From contig DKFP01000004.1 of NCBI GenBank assembly GCA_002452405.1, positions 310,001-374,000 on the forward strand: a stretch of DNA of 64,000 bases. The letters run 5' to 3'. This document shows positions 42,410 to 51,350 of the stretch, piece by piece. The notes beneath the pieces are model-generated. The model was not told the origin of the DNA, did no database searches, and was given only the letters and a program-made list of their open reading frames with translations. A program made the translations under genes and the position numbers. Position 1 is the first letter of the stretch, and each line of letters starts with the position of its first letter. This DNA is from Deferribacteraceae bacterium UBA6793. Lineage in GTDB: Bacteria > Chrysiogenota > Deferribacteres > Deferribacterales > Geovibrionaceae.

Positions 42410-43735
42410 TCATTCCATTCCGTATTTTTCCAGCCTGTAAAGGAGCACGTGGCGCGGAATATTCAGGTATTTAGCCGTGCGGCTCTTGTTGCCGCCGAAC
42501 TTCGCCAGCGCACGGGCGATGATGGTCTTTTCCATCTCTTCAAGATCAAGCCCGTCTTCCGGCAGATGCATATTCATGCAGGAGACGATATCGGCATTAT
42601 CCGCTTTTATATCGTTTTCCGCAACCTCTCCCTGCCCTTTCAATATGCAAAGACGATAAACTGTATTTTCCAGCTCGCGTATATTCCCTTTCCAGCGGGC
42701 GTTTGCCAGCTTTGCCACGGCATTTTTTGAAAATGTAACTTTTGCACCGTATTTTTTTGAAAAAAGTTCCACCAGTTCGCCGATATCTTCTCTACGCTGC
42801 GCCAGAGGGGGCACCTCAACGGGAAAAACGTTCAGTCTGTAATACAGGTCTTCCCGGAAAGTTCCGGTTTCGCTCATCTCTTTCAGATCTTTGTTTGTGG
42901 CGGCAACAACTCTGGTATCCACCTTAACAGGCAGTGCCGAACCAACTGGTTGAATCTCCGATTCCTGTAAAAAACGCAGAAGTTTCACCTGCACGGAAAG
43001 AGGCATCTCTCCTATTTCGTCCAGAAACAGTGTTCCGCCCTCGGCTTCCGCTATTTTACCTTTATAGTCTCTGTCTGCACCAGTGAACGAGCCTTTCTTA
43101 TGTCCGAATAGCTCACTTTCAAAGAGCTGTTCGGGTATAGCCGCACAGTTGACAGCTACAAACTGTTTGTCGGAGCGGCTGCTTTTTGCGTGTATATATC
43201 TGGCTGCAAGCTCTTTCCCTGTTCCGCTCTCTCCAAGCACAAGCACGGGCGCATCAGTTGGCGCAACTGTCTCGGCAAGTTTCAGCATAGCCTGAAAAGA
43301 CGGGCTGCTGCCAGCCATTCTGGGCATGTTTGTTTCTTTCATATATTCTTTCAGTCTGCTGTTTTCCCTTCGGATACTGCTGACCTCTATGGCTTTTTTG
43401 ATGGTATTGAGGAGCTCCTCATTTTCGAAAGGTTTTGTGATATAGTCGTATGCGCCGCTGCGGATGGCGGCAACGGCGTCCGGGATGTTTCCGAACGCAG
43501 TCATTATTATCACTGGCATATCGGGATAGAGCTGTTTCGCTTTTTCGAATATCTCCATTCCGGAAATTTTAGGCAGGCGTATATCCGTCACCAGAACATC
43601 ATAGCGCTGTTCAGACAGTTTGGACATGCCTTCGAACCCGTTATGCACAACGTCATTGTCTATTCCCTCGCCAGTGAGGAACATGGAAACCAGCGTCGCA
43701 AGGGAAACGTTGTCCTCGATTATTAAAACGCTCAT
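42410..43735 (-). CDS. Sigma-54-dependent response regulator (NtrC family)
   Basis: 441 residues: receiver domain (1-118) with the phospho-acceptor Asp in DVLVTDIRLPKISG, AAA+ domain (about 140-370) with LGESGTGKELAARYIH Walker A and GSFTGA sigma-54 contact loop, Walker B GGTLFLDEIGEMP, and a C-terminal Fis-type helix-turn-helix with FGGNKSRTAKYLNIPRH. The ATG overlaps the kinase stop by four bases. Its target promoters are presumably in this operon or nearby, but no sigma-54 site was clearly seen. Confidence 0.95.
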   Translation of the reverse strand: MSVLIIEDNVSLATLVSMFLTGEGIDNDVVHNGFEGMSKLSEQRYDVLVTDIRLPKISGMEIFEKAKQLYPDMPVIIMTAFGNIPDAVAAIRSGAYDYITKPFENEELLNTIKKAIEVSSIRRENSRLKEYMKETNMPRMAGSSPSFQAMLKLAETVAPTDAPVLVLGESGTGKELAARYIHAKSSRSDKQFVAVNCAAIPEQLFESELFGHKKGSFTGADRDYKGKIAEAEGGTLFLDEIGEMPLSVQVKLLRFLQESEIQPVGSALPVKVDTRVVAATNKDLKEMSETGTFREDLYYRLNVFPVEVPPLAQRREDIGELVELFSKKYGAKVTFSKNAVAKLANARWKGNIRELENTVYRLCILKGQGEVAENDIKADNADIVSCMNMHLPEDGLDLEEMEKTIIARALAKFGGNKSRTAKYLNIPRHVLLYRLEKYGME

Positions 43736-44799
43736 TTGTGCCTGTCCTGTATATACATTGTAAATACCGTACCGCTTTCTCCGGACTCAACGGTTATCTC
43801 ACCGCCGTGCGCCTGCGCTATTTTGCCTGCGATAGGCAGCCCAAGCCCTGTTCCGTCGTCCTTTGTCGTGTAGAAGGGTTCGAATATTCTGTCGGTATTA
43901 TCCATGCCGTGCCCGTTATCCGCAACGGAAAAATAAGTGCGTCCGTCATCGTGCCCGGCTTTGAGAGAAACCCTCCCCTCCGGCACGCCCTCAACGGCGT
44001 CTATGCCGTTAAGCACCAGATTAAGCACCGCCTGTTTCAGCGAATTCTTATCTCCGAACACAGTAAAATCCTGAGGAAGCGTGTTTTCAACCTTAACCTC
44101 AACATCCCGCCTTAACGCGGTCAGTTTGGAGAGTTCCGCTATCTCTGCAAGGAACGAAACAACCGGAATGTCATAGGGATCGTTGTTACCGAAACGCGCG
44201 TATTGCAAAAACCTGTCCACAAAACTATTCAGCCGCTCTATCTCCGATTCAAGAATATCTGTTATCTTAGGATCGTTTTTTCCGCTTTTTATAAGAGCTA
44301 TGCCGGACTTGATCGCTGCAAGGGGGTTGCGTATCTCGTGTGCTATCCCGGCACTGAGCTGTCCCAGGGAACGCAGTCTGTCGTCGTGCGCCATCTTCTT
44401 CTCAAGCAGCAGCTTCTCTGCGGACATCTGCTCAACTTTGCGTTTTTCGTCTTTCAGCTTACCAGAGAAATAGCCGGAAACTATGCCTACTGCGTATATC
44501 ATGGATATCTCAACCAGCGACGGAACATGATGGTGCCCGAAATGTCCTGAAAGCACGCCTATATAGGCGTTCGGACTGTATATCACCGTCATGGCGGCGG
44601 CAACGATAACACCGCCTTTAAAACCGAATTTAAAGGCGGCGTAAATTACAATTATATAAAATATGTAATAGTGAGCCAGATGCACAGCACTGAAATGCCC
44701 CGGAACGCTGTAGTGAAAATATGTCACAACAGCGGTGGACAATACGATTATGCCGATTGCTATCAGCGAGTCTTTATCCGGCGTTTTTTTCAATTCCAC
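43732..44799 (-). CDS. Two-component sensor histidine kinase with four membrane helices
   Basis: 355-residue kinase: membrane helices at about 12-28, 44-56, 63-80 and 95-112, then HisKA with AGIAHEIRNPLAAIKSG (His near 149) and HATPase with DNGHGMDNTDRIF, GTGLGLPIAGKI. No separate sensor domain: the two predicted periplasmic loops are short and His-rich (H29, H35, H40, H43 and H86, H89-H91). Starts at GTG 44799, overlapping the ATPase gene by 26 bases. Partner of the following response regulator. Confidence 0.92.
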   Translation of the reverse strand: MELKKTPDKDSLIAIGIIVLSTAVVTYFHYSVPGHFSAVHLAHYYIFYIIVIYAAFKFGFKGGVIVAAAMTVIYSPNAYIGVLSGHFGHHHVPSLVEISMIYAVGIVSGYFSGKLKDEKRKVEQMSAEKLLLEKKMAHDDRLRSLGQLSAGIAHEIRNPLAAIKSGIALIKSGKNDPKITDILESEIERLNSFVDRFLQYARFGNNDPYDIPVVSFLAEIAELSKLTALRRDVEVKVENTLPQDFTVFGDKNSLKQAVLNLVLNGIDAVEGVPEGRVSLKAGHDDGRTYFSVADNGHGMDNTDRIFEPFYTTKDDGTGLGLPIAGKIAQAHGGEITVESGESGTVFTMYIQDRHK

Positions 44800-45457
44800 T
44801 GACGAGTCCGTCCTCCATGCTGACTATTGTATGCCCCGCCTTCGCATATTCCGGCGAATGGGTCACCATCACCACCGCGAGCCCCGTTGCGTTCAGTTCC
44901 TTCAGTAAATCTATTATAGCATTTCCTGTTTTGCTATCAAGGCTTCCCGTCGGCTCGTCCGCAAACAGCACAGCAGGCTTCTTAATTAATGCTCTCGCTA
45001 TTGCAACCCGCTGCTGTTCGCCACCCGACAGCTTGCCCGGCAAACGGTTCTCCTTGCCGCTAAGCCCCACACGAGAAAGCACTTCGAAAGCCTCTTCCCT
45101 AAGAGCTTTTCCGATAGGAGCAAAACCCTGCATAAAGGGCAGAAGAACGTTCTCCGTTGCTGTCAGATATGGAAAAAGATGATACGCCTGAAATATAACA
45201 GAGATATCGTTGCGGCGCACGCTGTTTATCTCGGCAGAAGACGCCTTCGTCAGCTCCCTTCCTTTGAACAGTATGCTACCGTCGTCAGGTTCCAGAAGGG
45301 TAGACATGATGTTCATCATAGTGCTCTTCCCGGAGCCGGATTTGCCTACGATGCTGACAAATTCCCCCTCAGAAACGTCTATGCTGACACCTTTAAGCAC
45401 TTTTGCCGAAACACCGTCTGCGGTGTATGTTTTATGTATGTCTTTCAGATTAAGCAT
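44774..45457 (-). CDS. ABC transporter ATP-binding protein (LolD/MacB type)
   Basis: ATPase of about 227 residues: Walker A GKSGSGKSTMMNIM, signature LSGGEQQRVAIARAL, Walker B VLFADEPTGSLDSKTG and H-loop VMVTHSPEYAK. This is the type that energises FtsX/MacB-like permeases. ATG 45457 has GGGGA upstream; the longer frame up to 45535 runs into the permease gene and lacks a site. Sits between the permease and kinase genes. Confidence 0.93.
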   Translation of the reverse strand: MLNLKDIHKTYTADGVSAKVLKGVSIDVSEGEFVSIVGKSGSGKSTMMNIMSTLLEPDDGSILFKGRELTKASSAEINSVRRNDISVIFQAYHLFPYLTATENVLLPFMQGFAPIGKALREEAFEVLSRVGLSGKENRLPGKLSGGEQQRVAIARALIKKPAVLFADEPTGSLDSKTGNAIIDLLKELNATGLAVVMVTHSPEYAKAGHTIVSMEDGLVSGIEKNAG

Positions 45458-45465
45458 GTTATCCC

Positions 45466-46629
45466 CTATATCCTGCTGAAAGCATCGGTAGGTCGCATCT
45501 GTGCCGCCTTGAGCGCGGGAAATGCCGATGCGCATACGGAAAGTACCGAAACCGCAGCAACTGTTACAAGCAGGTGCAGCCAGTTGAAAGTAATATGCGC
45601 GTTTTCTCCAAGCGAAAGAATCTTCAGCAGTTCACCGCTGCCCAGATATCCGCCCGCATATCCAAGTATGCCTGACAGTGCGCCGATTATAAGTGATTCG
45701 AAGCTGAATATTATGAATATCTTACCGCCGGAATAGCCAAGTGCCCGCAAAATACCAATCTCGTTCCTGCGCTCGTTTACAGACGCGAGCATGAACATTG
45801 CCAGCATAAAACACGCGGTGAGCAATATTACTCCGCCAAGACCAAGAACAAGGTGCTGAACGGTCTGTATGGTTGCCATACGCTGTTTTACGATGTTCTG
45901 CATTGCGTTTATCTCGGTGTTAGGAAGTTTTTTAGATATCTGATGAACGATATCCTCAATGGGGCAGCCGGCGCAGAGAGCGGCAACGTCCGCATAGTTT
46001 ATCAGGTTCGGTTTATTCACCGCCGCCTGAAGACTGTGAAGGTCTGCGAATATGCTGTTGTCGTCCTCTGTGCCCGTAGGTTTCAGAACGCCGGATACAA
46101 CGAACTGTTTTTCCCCGATGGGGATAATGTCGCCCGTTTTGAGTCCCAGATGTTCCGCCGCCCTGCTGCCTGCGATCACTCCGTCAGCCTTATCAGGTTT
46201 GCCCCCCATGACCGACCAATAACTTTTGATGCGCATCTCCTGTGCGAAAATCACGCCGATAACGGCAACCGGTTTGTTTTTGTAGTGTATAAGTTCCAGC
46301 AGCTTAGGAGCCACCGTGCTTATATTCTTGTTCAGTTCAATACTGTGGATAGCGCTTACGGTTTCCTTTTCAGGCAGATATTTCACCTGATAGGCAAGGT
46401 TGCCCATGGAAAAACCGCCATAGCTTATCTTCAGCGATTCAGTTTTAGGATATATGACCACATTCGCGCCGAATGCCGTCATCTTCTCCTCCAGTGAGTG
46501 CCCTATGGTGCGGGAAACGTTATAAAGCAGCACCACAGAGAGGATACCCAGCGTAAACACAGCCACAAGTATCCCTGTGCGCAGCAGTTTACGCCTGAGG
46601 TTTCTGAAAGGCAGCGTGAATATGTTCAT
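45466..46629 (-). CDS. FtsX-like ABC transporter permease
   Basis: 387-residue permease: one N-terminal helix (about 17-36), a large periplasmic domain (about 40-255) and three C-terminal helices (about 262-285, 310-335, 350-372), the FtsX/MacB layout. C-terminal ERRNEIGILRALGYSGGKIF is the conserved cytoplasmic loop and the end PALKAAQMRPTDAFSRI is family-typical. Eight bases after the DUF2318 gene and followed by its ATPase. Substrate not known; relatives in Campylobacter accompany iron uptake. Confidence 0.9.
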   Translation of the reverse strand: MNIFTLPFRNLRRKLLRTGILVAVFTLGILSVVLLYNVSRTIGHSLEEKMTAFGANVVIYPKTESLKISYGGFSMGNLAYQVKYLPEKETVSAIHSIELNKNISTVAPKLLELIHYKNKPVAVIGVIFAQEMRIKSYWSVMGGKPDKADGVIAGSRAAEHLGLKTGDIIPIGEKQFVVSGVLKPTGTEDDNSIFADLHSLQAAVNKPNLINYADVAALCAGCPIEDIVHQISKKLPNTEINAMQNIVKQRMATIQTVQHLVLGLGGVILLTACFMLAMFMLASVNERRNEIGILRALGYSGGKIFIIFSFESLIIGALSGILGYAGGYLGSGELLKILSLGENAHITFNWLHLLVTVAAVSVLSVCASAFPALKAAQMRPTDAFSRI

Positions 46630-46637
46630 ACGGCACC

Positions 46638-47075
46638 TTAGAAGTACATGCCGCCGGAGCGGATATCATCAAGTTTGATAGTTATCTGTTTACCGTTACT
46701 GATCCTGTGCAGCGGCGAAGGGTTACAACCGCCTTTGATCTCGTTTATTCTGCTGGTGTCGAACTTCTGTCCGCAGTTGTTGCACACCATCACGTTTCCT
46801 TCCTGTCTGTATCCTTTCTTTTCAGGGTAGCATACGTCACACGCATCAAACGCTGCACGGACAACGCCGTCCTCTGCGCGGACAAGGAAAAATTTTATCT
46901 CTTTGCCGTCCACAACAGTGTAGAAATAATGAGCCTCAGTGTCGCTCACATCAGATTCGGAAATCGTCACCACACCGTTCTCAGCTTTAAGCTCCTTGTA
47001 TTTTCCTGTTGAGCCACAGGCAGACAGAGCAAAAGCCAAAAGAAGAACAGAAAGTACAAAAATAAATTTACGCAT
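46638..47075 (-). CDS. DUF2318 (Fe-S-like) lipoprotein
   Basis: About 145 residues, lipobox LSAC near position 20. The DUF2318 domain has Cys pairs DACDVC and VCNNCG plus GGCNPSPL, probably a metal or cluster site. ATG 47075 has GGAGG five bases upstream. DUF2318 proteins occur next to P19/Ftr1 iron-uptake genes in Campylobacter; neither partner is present in this window. First gene of the operon with permease, ATPase, kinase and regulator. Confidence 0.85.
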   Translation of the reverse strand: MRKFIFVLSVLLLAFALSACGSTGKYKELKAENGVVTISESDVSDTEAHYFYTVVDGKEIKFFLVRAEDGVVRAAFDACDVCYPEKKGYRQEGNVMVCNNCGQKFDTSRINEIKGGCNPSPLHRISNGKQITIKLDDIRSGGMYF

Positions 47076-47450
47076 TAATTCCTCCGAAATATATTTTTCG
47101 CCAATGTTTGAAGCAACACACATGCCGCAAAAAGAAAGTTCCTCATGTCAGAGACTTATGAAAACAACACATGAATAATGGAGAATATTCTACATTTTTT
47201 TCACAAAACTACGCAGACTATTCTTCACAAAAAATTCAGAAATCAGTCTGATTTTGACTGTTTTAGATATGTCAACTCCCAGAAACATATAGGATTTTTC
47301 AAGCATGAAAATAACCCTATATCTCCATATCAGAGTATGCAAGTATGCAGAAAATACATATATTTGGCTTTACAAATATAAAAAAAGCCAATAGAATTAT
47401 GAAGACAGAAACACTTGTCTAAAGAACTCCTGATAAAAAGGTTTATTTGT
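47076..47450. other. Divergent intergenic region with two hairpins
   Basis: Region between the DUF2318 and chaperone genes, AT-rich. A two-part hairpin lies at 47287-47322 (ATATAGG / CCTATAT outside, TTTTCA / TGAAAA inside) and a second at 47364-47391 (TTGGCTTT / AAAGCCAA). Neither is followed by T-runs, so they may be regulatory leader structures of the chaperone transcript. No gene seen; an in-frame stretch of 67 codons lacks a ribosome site. Confidence 0.4.
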
Positions 47451-48143
47451 ATGTTTATATATACGGATTTTAAGGACAATATTAAAAAAGGCGACTTTGA
47501 AGCTGCAAAAAAACAGCTTAAAGACGCCGACATCGACACAGCACCTTTCACAGCTCTTGCAAACTCATCAATGTTCCTGTCTCTTCTCTTCCGCTATCCC
47601 GACGACAACGTTTACGACCTTCTGAGGGACAATTGGGAGGCTTTCGGAGATTTTCTCAACGAATACACATCCGATTTCCCAGCACTATACGACCAGACAG
47701 AGATGCAGAGCGATTTCATCAAACTTTTCAAACAGGACTTCAAAGGGAGCAAGGTTGTTCCCTATATCTCATACTACACTGAAGAAAACAAAACTCTTTA
47801 CGGAGAAAGCACTTTCAAAATCAGAGAGTGGATGGCGACCGAGGGATTTGTTCTCGATGCGGAGACCACCGACCTTGAGGACAATATCTACATTGTGCTT
47901 GAGTTCCTTTCGGCGCTCTTCGGCAGGCTTGCACAGCCCGAAAATATTGAAGCGTGGTACGCGACACTGCAAAACCTTTACAGACTGACGGACACATACG
48001 GCGCCGTTATTACGGACGAGTTCGCAAAGCTGGTTCAGAAAAGGGATGAAATGCCCCTCTACTCAGCCGCAGCCGCGCTGCTCGACAGTTTTTTAAACGA
48101 TATCGACACGATTCTTGAGGATGTGCTCTCCGACGGAGAGTAA
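47451..48143 (+). CDS. TorD/DmsD-type molybdoenzyme chaperone
   Basis: About 230 residues, all-helical, of the TorD/NarJ-like family that inserts molybdenum cofactor into DMSO-reductase-type enzymes and holds TAT substrates. Seen: LFRYPDDNVYDLLRDNW near 50, a YISYYTEENKTLYGE segment, and EFLSALFGRLAQPENIEAWY corresponding to the E-P-D-H-type region though with variation. ATG 47451 has AAGG nine bases upstream; a TTG 12 codons earlier is weaker. It precedes the porin and lies 3.7 kb before the oxidoreductase, its likely client. Confidence 0.82.
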   Translation: MFIYTDFKDNIKKGDFEAAKKQLKDADIDTAPFTALANSSMFLSLLFRYPDDNVYDLLRDNWEAFGDFLNEYTSDFPALYDQTEMQSDFIKLFKQDFKGSKVVPYISYYTEENKTLYGESTFKIREWMATEGFVLDAETTDLEDNIYIVLEFLSALFGRLAQPENIEAWYATLQNLYRLTDTYGAVITDEFAKLVQKRDEMPLYSAAAALLDSFLNDIDTILEDVLSDGE

Positions 48144-48180
48144 ATCACTCCGGACCTCCCTTGGTTTAAGGGAGACAGAA

Positions 48181-48276
48181 GGTGAGATCGCTTCGTCGCT
48201 CCACTCCTTGCAAAGACATAACTTGTTGTCATTGCGAGGAAGCCGCAGCCTGACGCGGTAATCTCATTGGTTTTAA
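48181..48276. repeat. Dispersed palindromic repeat, copy 4
   Basis: GGTGAGATCGCTTCGTCGCTCC to GACGCGGTAATCTCATTGG, with CATTGCGAGGAAGCCGCAGCC inside. Belongs to the subfamily with TGTCATTGCGAGG, like the copies at 57.6 and 61.0 kb. Lies after the chaperone gene. A weak hairpin (TAAAAGGG / CCCTTTTA, 48290-48318) follows. Confidence 0.7.
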
Positions 48277-48366
48277 GTTAAGCAGGAAATAAAAGGGTAA
48301 ATCTTATATGCCCTTTTACATAGAGCGGTTTCATACAGACCGTTCGTAATACTAAGGGAGTATTGT

Positions 48367-50310
48367 ATGAGGAAAGTATTGTCATTTATTCTCCTTACGA
48401 TGTTTGCTGCTTCTGCCTATGCAGCGGATGTCACTCTTGAGGAGCTGAAAGGCCAGATTTCAGATCTTCAGAACCAGATCAACACTATGTCTTCCCGTGT
48501 TGACAAAAACGAAGTTCACCGTATCAAAGATAAAGTTGATATCGGACTTGAACTCAGAACCAAAGTTGACAACATCAGCTACGATGATGTAAGAGCGCTT
48601 CCCGCTATGGCAAACGACATGATGGGGCTCTGGATGAGAGGCTACATGATCAACGGTGACGCCATGGATGAATACGGTAACTTTACAGGTACCACAACTC
48701 CTTGGGACACAAACGCTGACGGCTTCAACGATGCATGGATGAACACATACGGAATGACAGACTTCATGCCTTTCATTTTCGATTTTGTTCAGTCTCCCTC
48801 TGCTGCGCAGGCTTTTTCGTCTGATGCTATGCAGGCATGGATGGCTAACTCTGCAAACCAGACAGCTATCGGCAACGTTCTTATGGGCAACCCCACACTC
48901 GCTTCCATGGGACAAACAGGTCAGTCCGCTGCGGCTCTGATGGTTTATATGTCTCAGATGATGTCTTCAACAACTGTATCTGCTGATCAGGCACAGATGA
49001 TGAAAACCATGTTTGCAAACATGAAACCCCGCAAATATGACACAAACAACGACAGCATCTTCACAAACAAACTGCGTATCCGTCTGAACAGCGCTGTTAA
49101 CGAAAACCTTTCCTTCACAGGTCGTCTGGTTATGTACAAAACATGGGGCGACGCAACTGATGTTCGCTGGATGGACGGCACATACAAATCAATGTATATG
49201 GACGGTAACGCTGCGGCAGTTCCTACAGACGACAAACTTCACGTTGAAAGAGCATACTTCGTGTATAAAAATGATATGGGTCCCATCCCCTATCACTTCT
49301 CTTTCGGTAGAAGACCTTCAGACTACGGTCCCGGCGAAGAACTCCGCAACAATGCAACACAGGGCGGTTCTCCCCTTGCACACATAATCCAGTGGCAGTT
49401 CGACGGTGCATCACTCCAGTTCGACTTTGAAAACGTTCTGGAATTCCTGCCCGGATCATTCATCAAACTCTGCTATGGAAAAGGCTATGAATCCGGCTGG
49501 GGTTCAAGCAACGCTATGGCTGCAAACAACGGTCTTATCGCAACTATGCCTGTTGACGACGTTGAGTTCTTCGGAACAATCGTTAAGTTCTATGACGATG
49601 AAACTTACAAATTCTGGTACAACTATGCTAAAGGCTTCGGTGTAACAGACGGTTTCACCGGCACAACAGTTATGCCCTTCGCAATCGTTGGTCACGACTA
49701 TAACCTTGACAAAGAATATGATGCCTTTGAATTTACCCCCAACTACCTTGGCTCTTCTTCCAGAATGGAAGCAACCACAGATATGGGTGACATGGAATGG
49801 CATTCATTCCTTGCACAAGGTAAAACTCTCGGATTTGACTGGTTTGCATCATACTCTATGAGCAAAACAGATCCTAAAAACGAATCTCAGAACGCTATGT
49901 ATCAGTTCATGGACCAGTCCAAAATGCTTGGTTCTATGTCCAGCAAAAACGGTCACAGCTACTGGGTTGGTTTCTCTACACCTGATCTGCCCGTTACAGG
50001 CGGTAAACTCGGCTTCGAATACAACCACGGTTCTAAATACTGGGTTGCTATGACTGGCGCAGAGGATGATCTTGTTGGTTCTAAACTCGCTGTTCGCGGT
50101 GATGTTTATGAGCTTTACTATCATCAGCCTATCGTTGGCGACAAACTGTTCGCTACAATCGGCTATCAGTATTTCGACTATGAATACTCAGGCTCAGGCT
50201 CATACCTCGGCGCACCTGTTAAGGTCAGCGACGTTAACGCTCTCAACGCTATGATGCCCGTAACTGACAAAGTTGAAAAAGTATACGCTTCCTTCACTTA
50301 CAGATATTAA
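48367..50310 (+). CDS. Outer-membrane porin, DUF3373 family
   Basis: 647 residues with signal peptide (cleavage near residue 20, AYA|ADV), a short coiled coil (about 24-46, LEELKGQISDLQNQINTM) and a long beta-rich region ending in YASFTYRY, a C-terminal aromatic typical of barrels. DUF3373 proteins are found in delta- and epsilonproteobacterial-type anaerobes. An insert at about 95-225 is rich in Met, Ala and Ser. It lies between the chaperone and the oxidoreductase genes and may admit the substrate, which is inference. Confidence 0.85.
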   Translation: MRKVLSFILLTMFAASAYAADVTLEELKGQISDLQNQINTMSSRVDKNEVHRIKDKVDIGLELRTKVDNISYDDVRALPAMANDMMGLWMRGYMINGDAMDEYGNFTGTTTPWDTNADGFNDAWMNTYGMTDFMPFIFDFVQSPSAAQAFSSDAMQAWMANSANQTAIGNVLMGNPTLASMGQTGQSAAALMVYMSQMMSSTTVSADQAQMMKTMFANMKPRKYDTNNDSIFTNKLRIRLNSAVNENLSFTGRLVMYKTWGDATDVRWMDGTYKSMYMDGNAAAVPTDDKLHVERAYFVYKNDMGPIPYHFSFGRRPSDYGPGEELRNNATQGGSPLAHIIQWQFDGASLQFDFENVLEFLPGSFIKLCYGKGYESGWGSSNAMAANNGLIATMPVDDVEFFGTIVKFYDDETYKFWYNYAKGFGVTDGFTGTTVMPFAIVGHDYNLDKEYDAFEFTPNYLGSSSRMEATTDMGDMEWHSFLAQGKTLGFDWFASYSMSKTDPKNESQNAMYQFMDQSKMLGSMSSKNGHSYWVGFSTPDLPVTGGKLGFEYNHGSKYWVAMTGAEDDLVGSKLAVRGDVYELYYHQPIVGDKLFATIGYQYFDYEYSGSGSYLGAPVKVSDVNALNAMMPVTDKVEKVYASFTYRY

Positions 50311-50331
50311 TCCCCTGTAGGTTTTCCATAG

Positions 50332-50363
50332 AAAGGGCAGGTCTTAGGATCTGCCCTTTTTTT
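50332..50363 (+). terminator. Terminator of the porin gene
   Basis: Stem AAAGGGCAG / CTGCCCTTT followed by TTTTA, 22 bases after the stop. Confidence 0.85.
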
Positions 50364-50420
50364 ATCACTACGCCAAGACAACAATATTTACGAGAGCGTT
50401 CCACGAAAGTTATGCCGCAT

Positions 50421-50563
50421 ACTGAAAGACAGACTGCTTCACCATTGCAGGGTTCGCAGAGACGGACTTTCTTTTCGTCTTCGCGAGGGCTAACTAGCCA
50501 AAGGCTGTATGAGTCCAGATTCAATTTAGTTGTCGAATAATGCCCGAAGCGATCTCATCTTCG
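50421..50563. repeat. Dispersed palindromic repeat, copy 5, with an internal insertion
   Basis: Begins GACAGACTGCTTCACC and ends AAGCGATCTCATC like copy 2, but between GGGCTAA and TGCCCGAAG it carries about 47 extra bases (50492-50540 approximately) that are absent from copies 2 and 3. Lies between porin and the DUF134 gene. Confidence 0.7.
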
Positions 50564-50693
50564 TTTGATTTTATGCTCTCACACTAAAAAATCCAATTTT
50601 GCAAATTTAATTCTTGAATATCCATAGAATTCAGGTATTGATAGTAGTATATTTATTTATGCGCGCATACACATCTGCGCGTGTTGAGGCACC

Positions 50694-50834
50694 ATGAGTT
50701 TATTACCGCAAACGCAAATTTATTCTAAGCGTACGTTCTATGCAAAGCCGCAAAACTCGGCATCTTTTGTCGCGCCTGCTGTTTTGTCCATATTTCGTTC
50801 CGGTAATAAACCGGAAAAAATCAGCGCATATTAA
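50694..50834 (+). CDS. Possible small protein (46 residues) upstream of the DUF134 gene
   Basis: ATG preceded four bases earlier by GAGG, then 46 codons to TAA. The peptide is basic and polar with a short hydrophobic stretch FVAPAVLSIF. No family is recognised. A leader peptide for the following regulator gene is conceivable. A GCGCGC / GCGCG element sits just upstream. Low confidence; it may be chance. Confidence 0.3.
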   Translation: MSLLPQTQIYSKRTFYAKPQNSASFVAPAVLSIFRSGNKPEKISAY

Positions 50835-50882
50835 CAGCACCATTTTATTTTAATATTTTATTTATGCGCGAAAGGAAGAAAT

Positions 50883-51341
50883 ATGGCACGACCAGTAAAA
50901 AAGAGGCTTGTTAAGCACAGGCTCACCTACAAATCTTTCGGTCCTGTGAATCCGGAAGACAACAGAGATATGAAATTTATAGCTATCCCCGCAGACCAGC
51001 TTGAGGCTATGCGCCTTGCAGATCTGGAAGGTTTGTCGCAAAACGATGCCGCCGACCAGATGGGCGTTTCGCGACAGACCTTCGGCAGAATAGTGGAACA
51101 GGCAAGACAATCCGTCACATTTGCTCTCATCAACGGTTATATTCTGAACATTGCATATGACGACAACATTGAGGTCTGCGAACGCGACCTGAAATGTATC
51201 GAGTGCGGACACGAATGGTGTCAGGGCTTCTGTCAGGATGACGAACATACCGTTTGCGAAAAATGCGGCTCACACGACGTTATTAAGATGAAACGCTGCG
51301 GAAAATACTGCGAATGTCCCCTGCGTGTAAACAGAGTATAA
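50883..51341 (+). CDS. DUF134 family DNA-binding protein
   Basis: 152 residues: N-terminal helix-turn-helix region (about 40-85, LEAMRLADLEGLSQNDAADQ and MGVSRQTFGRIVEQARQ, sigma-70 region-4-like) and a C-terminal zinc ribbon (CIECGHEWCQGFC and CEKCGSHD, then CGKYCECP). DUF134 proteins are thought to be transcription regulators; the target is unknown. It lies between the porin and the oxidoreductase operon, so local control is plausible but not shown. Confidence 0.88.
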   Translation: MARPVKKRLVKHRLTYKSFGPVNPEDNRDMKFIAIPADQLEAMRLADLEGLSQNDAADQMGVSRQTFGRIVEQARQSVTFALINGYILNIAYDDNIEVCERDLKCIECGHEWCQGFCQDDEHTVCEKCGSHDVIKMKRCGKYCECPLRVNRV

Positions 51342-51350
51342 AAAGATACT

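Noticed and set aside
47178..47381. 67-codon frame in the gap before the chaperone
   Set aside because: No ribosome site, AT-rich composition, and it crosses a hairpin.
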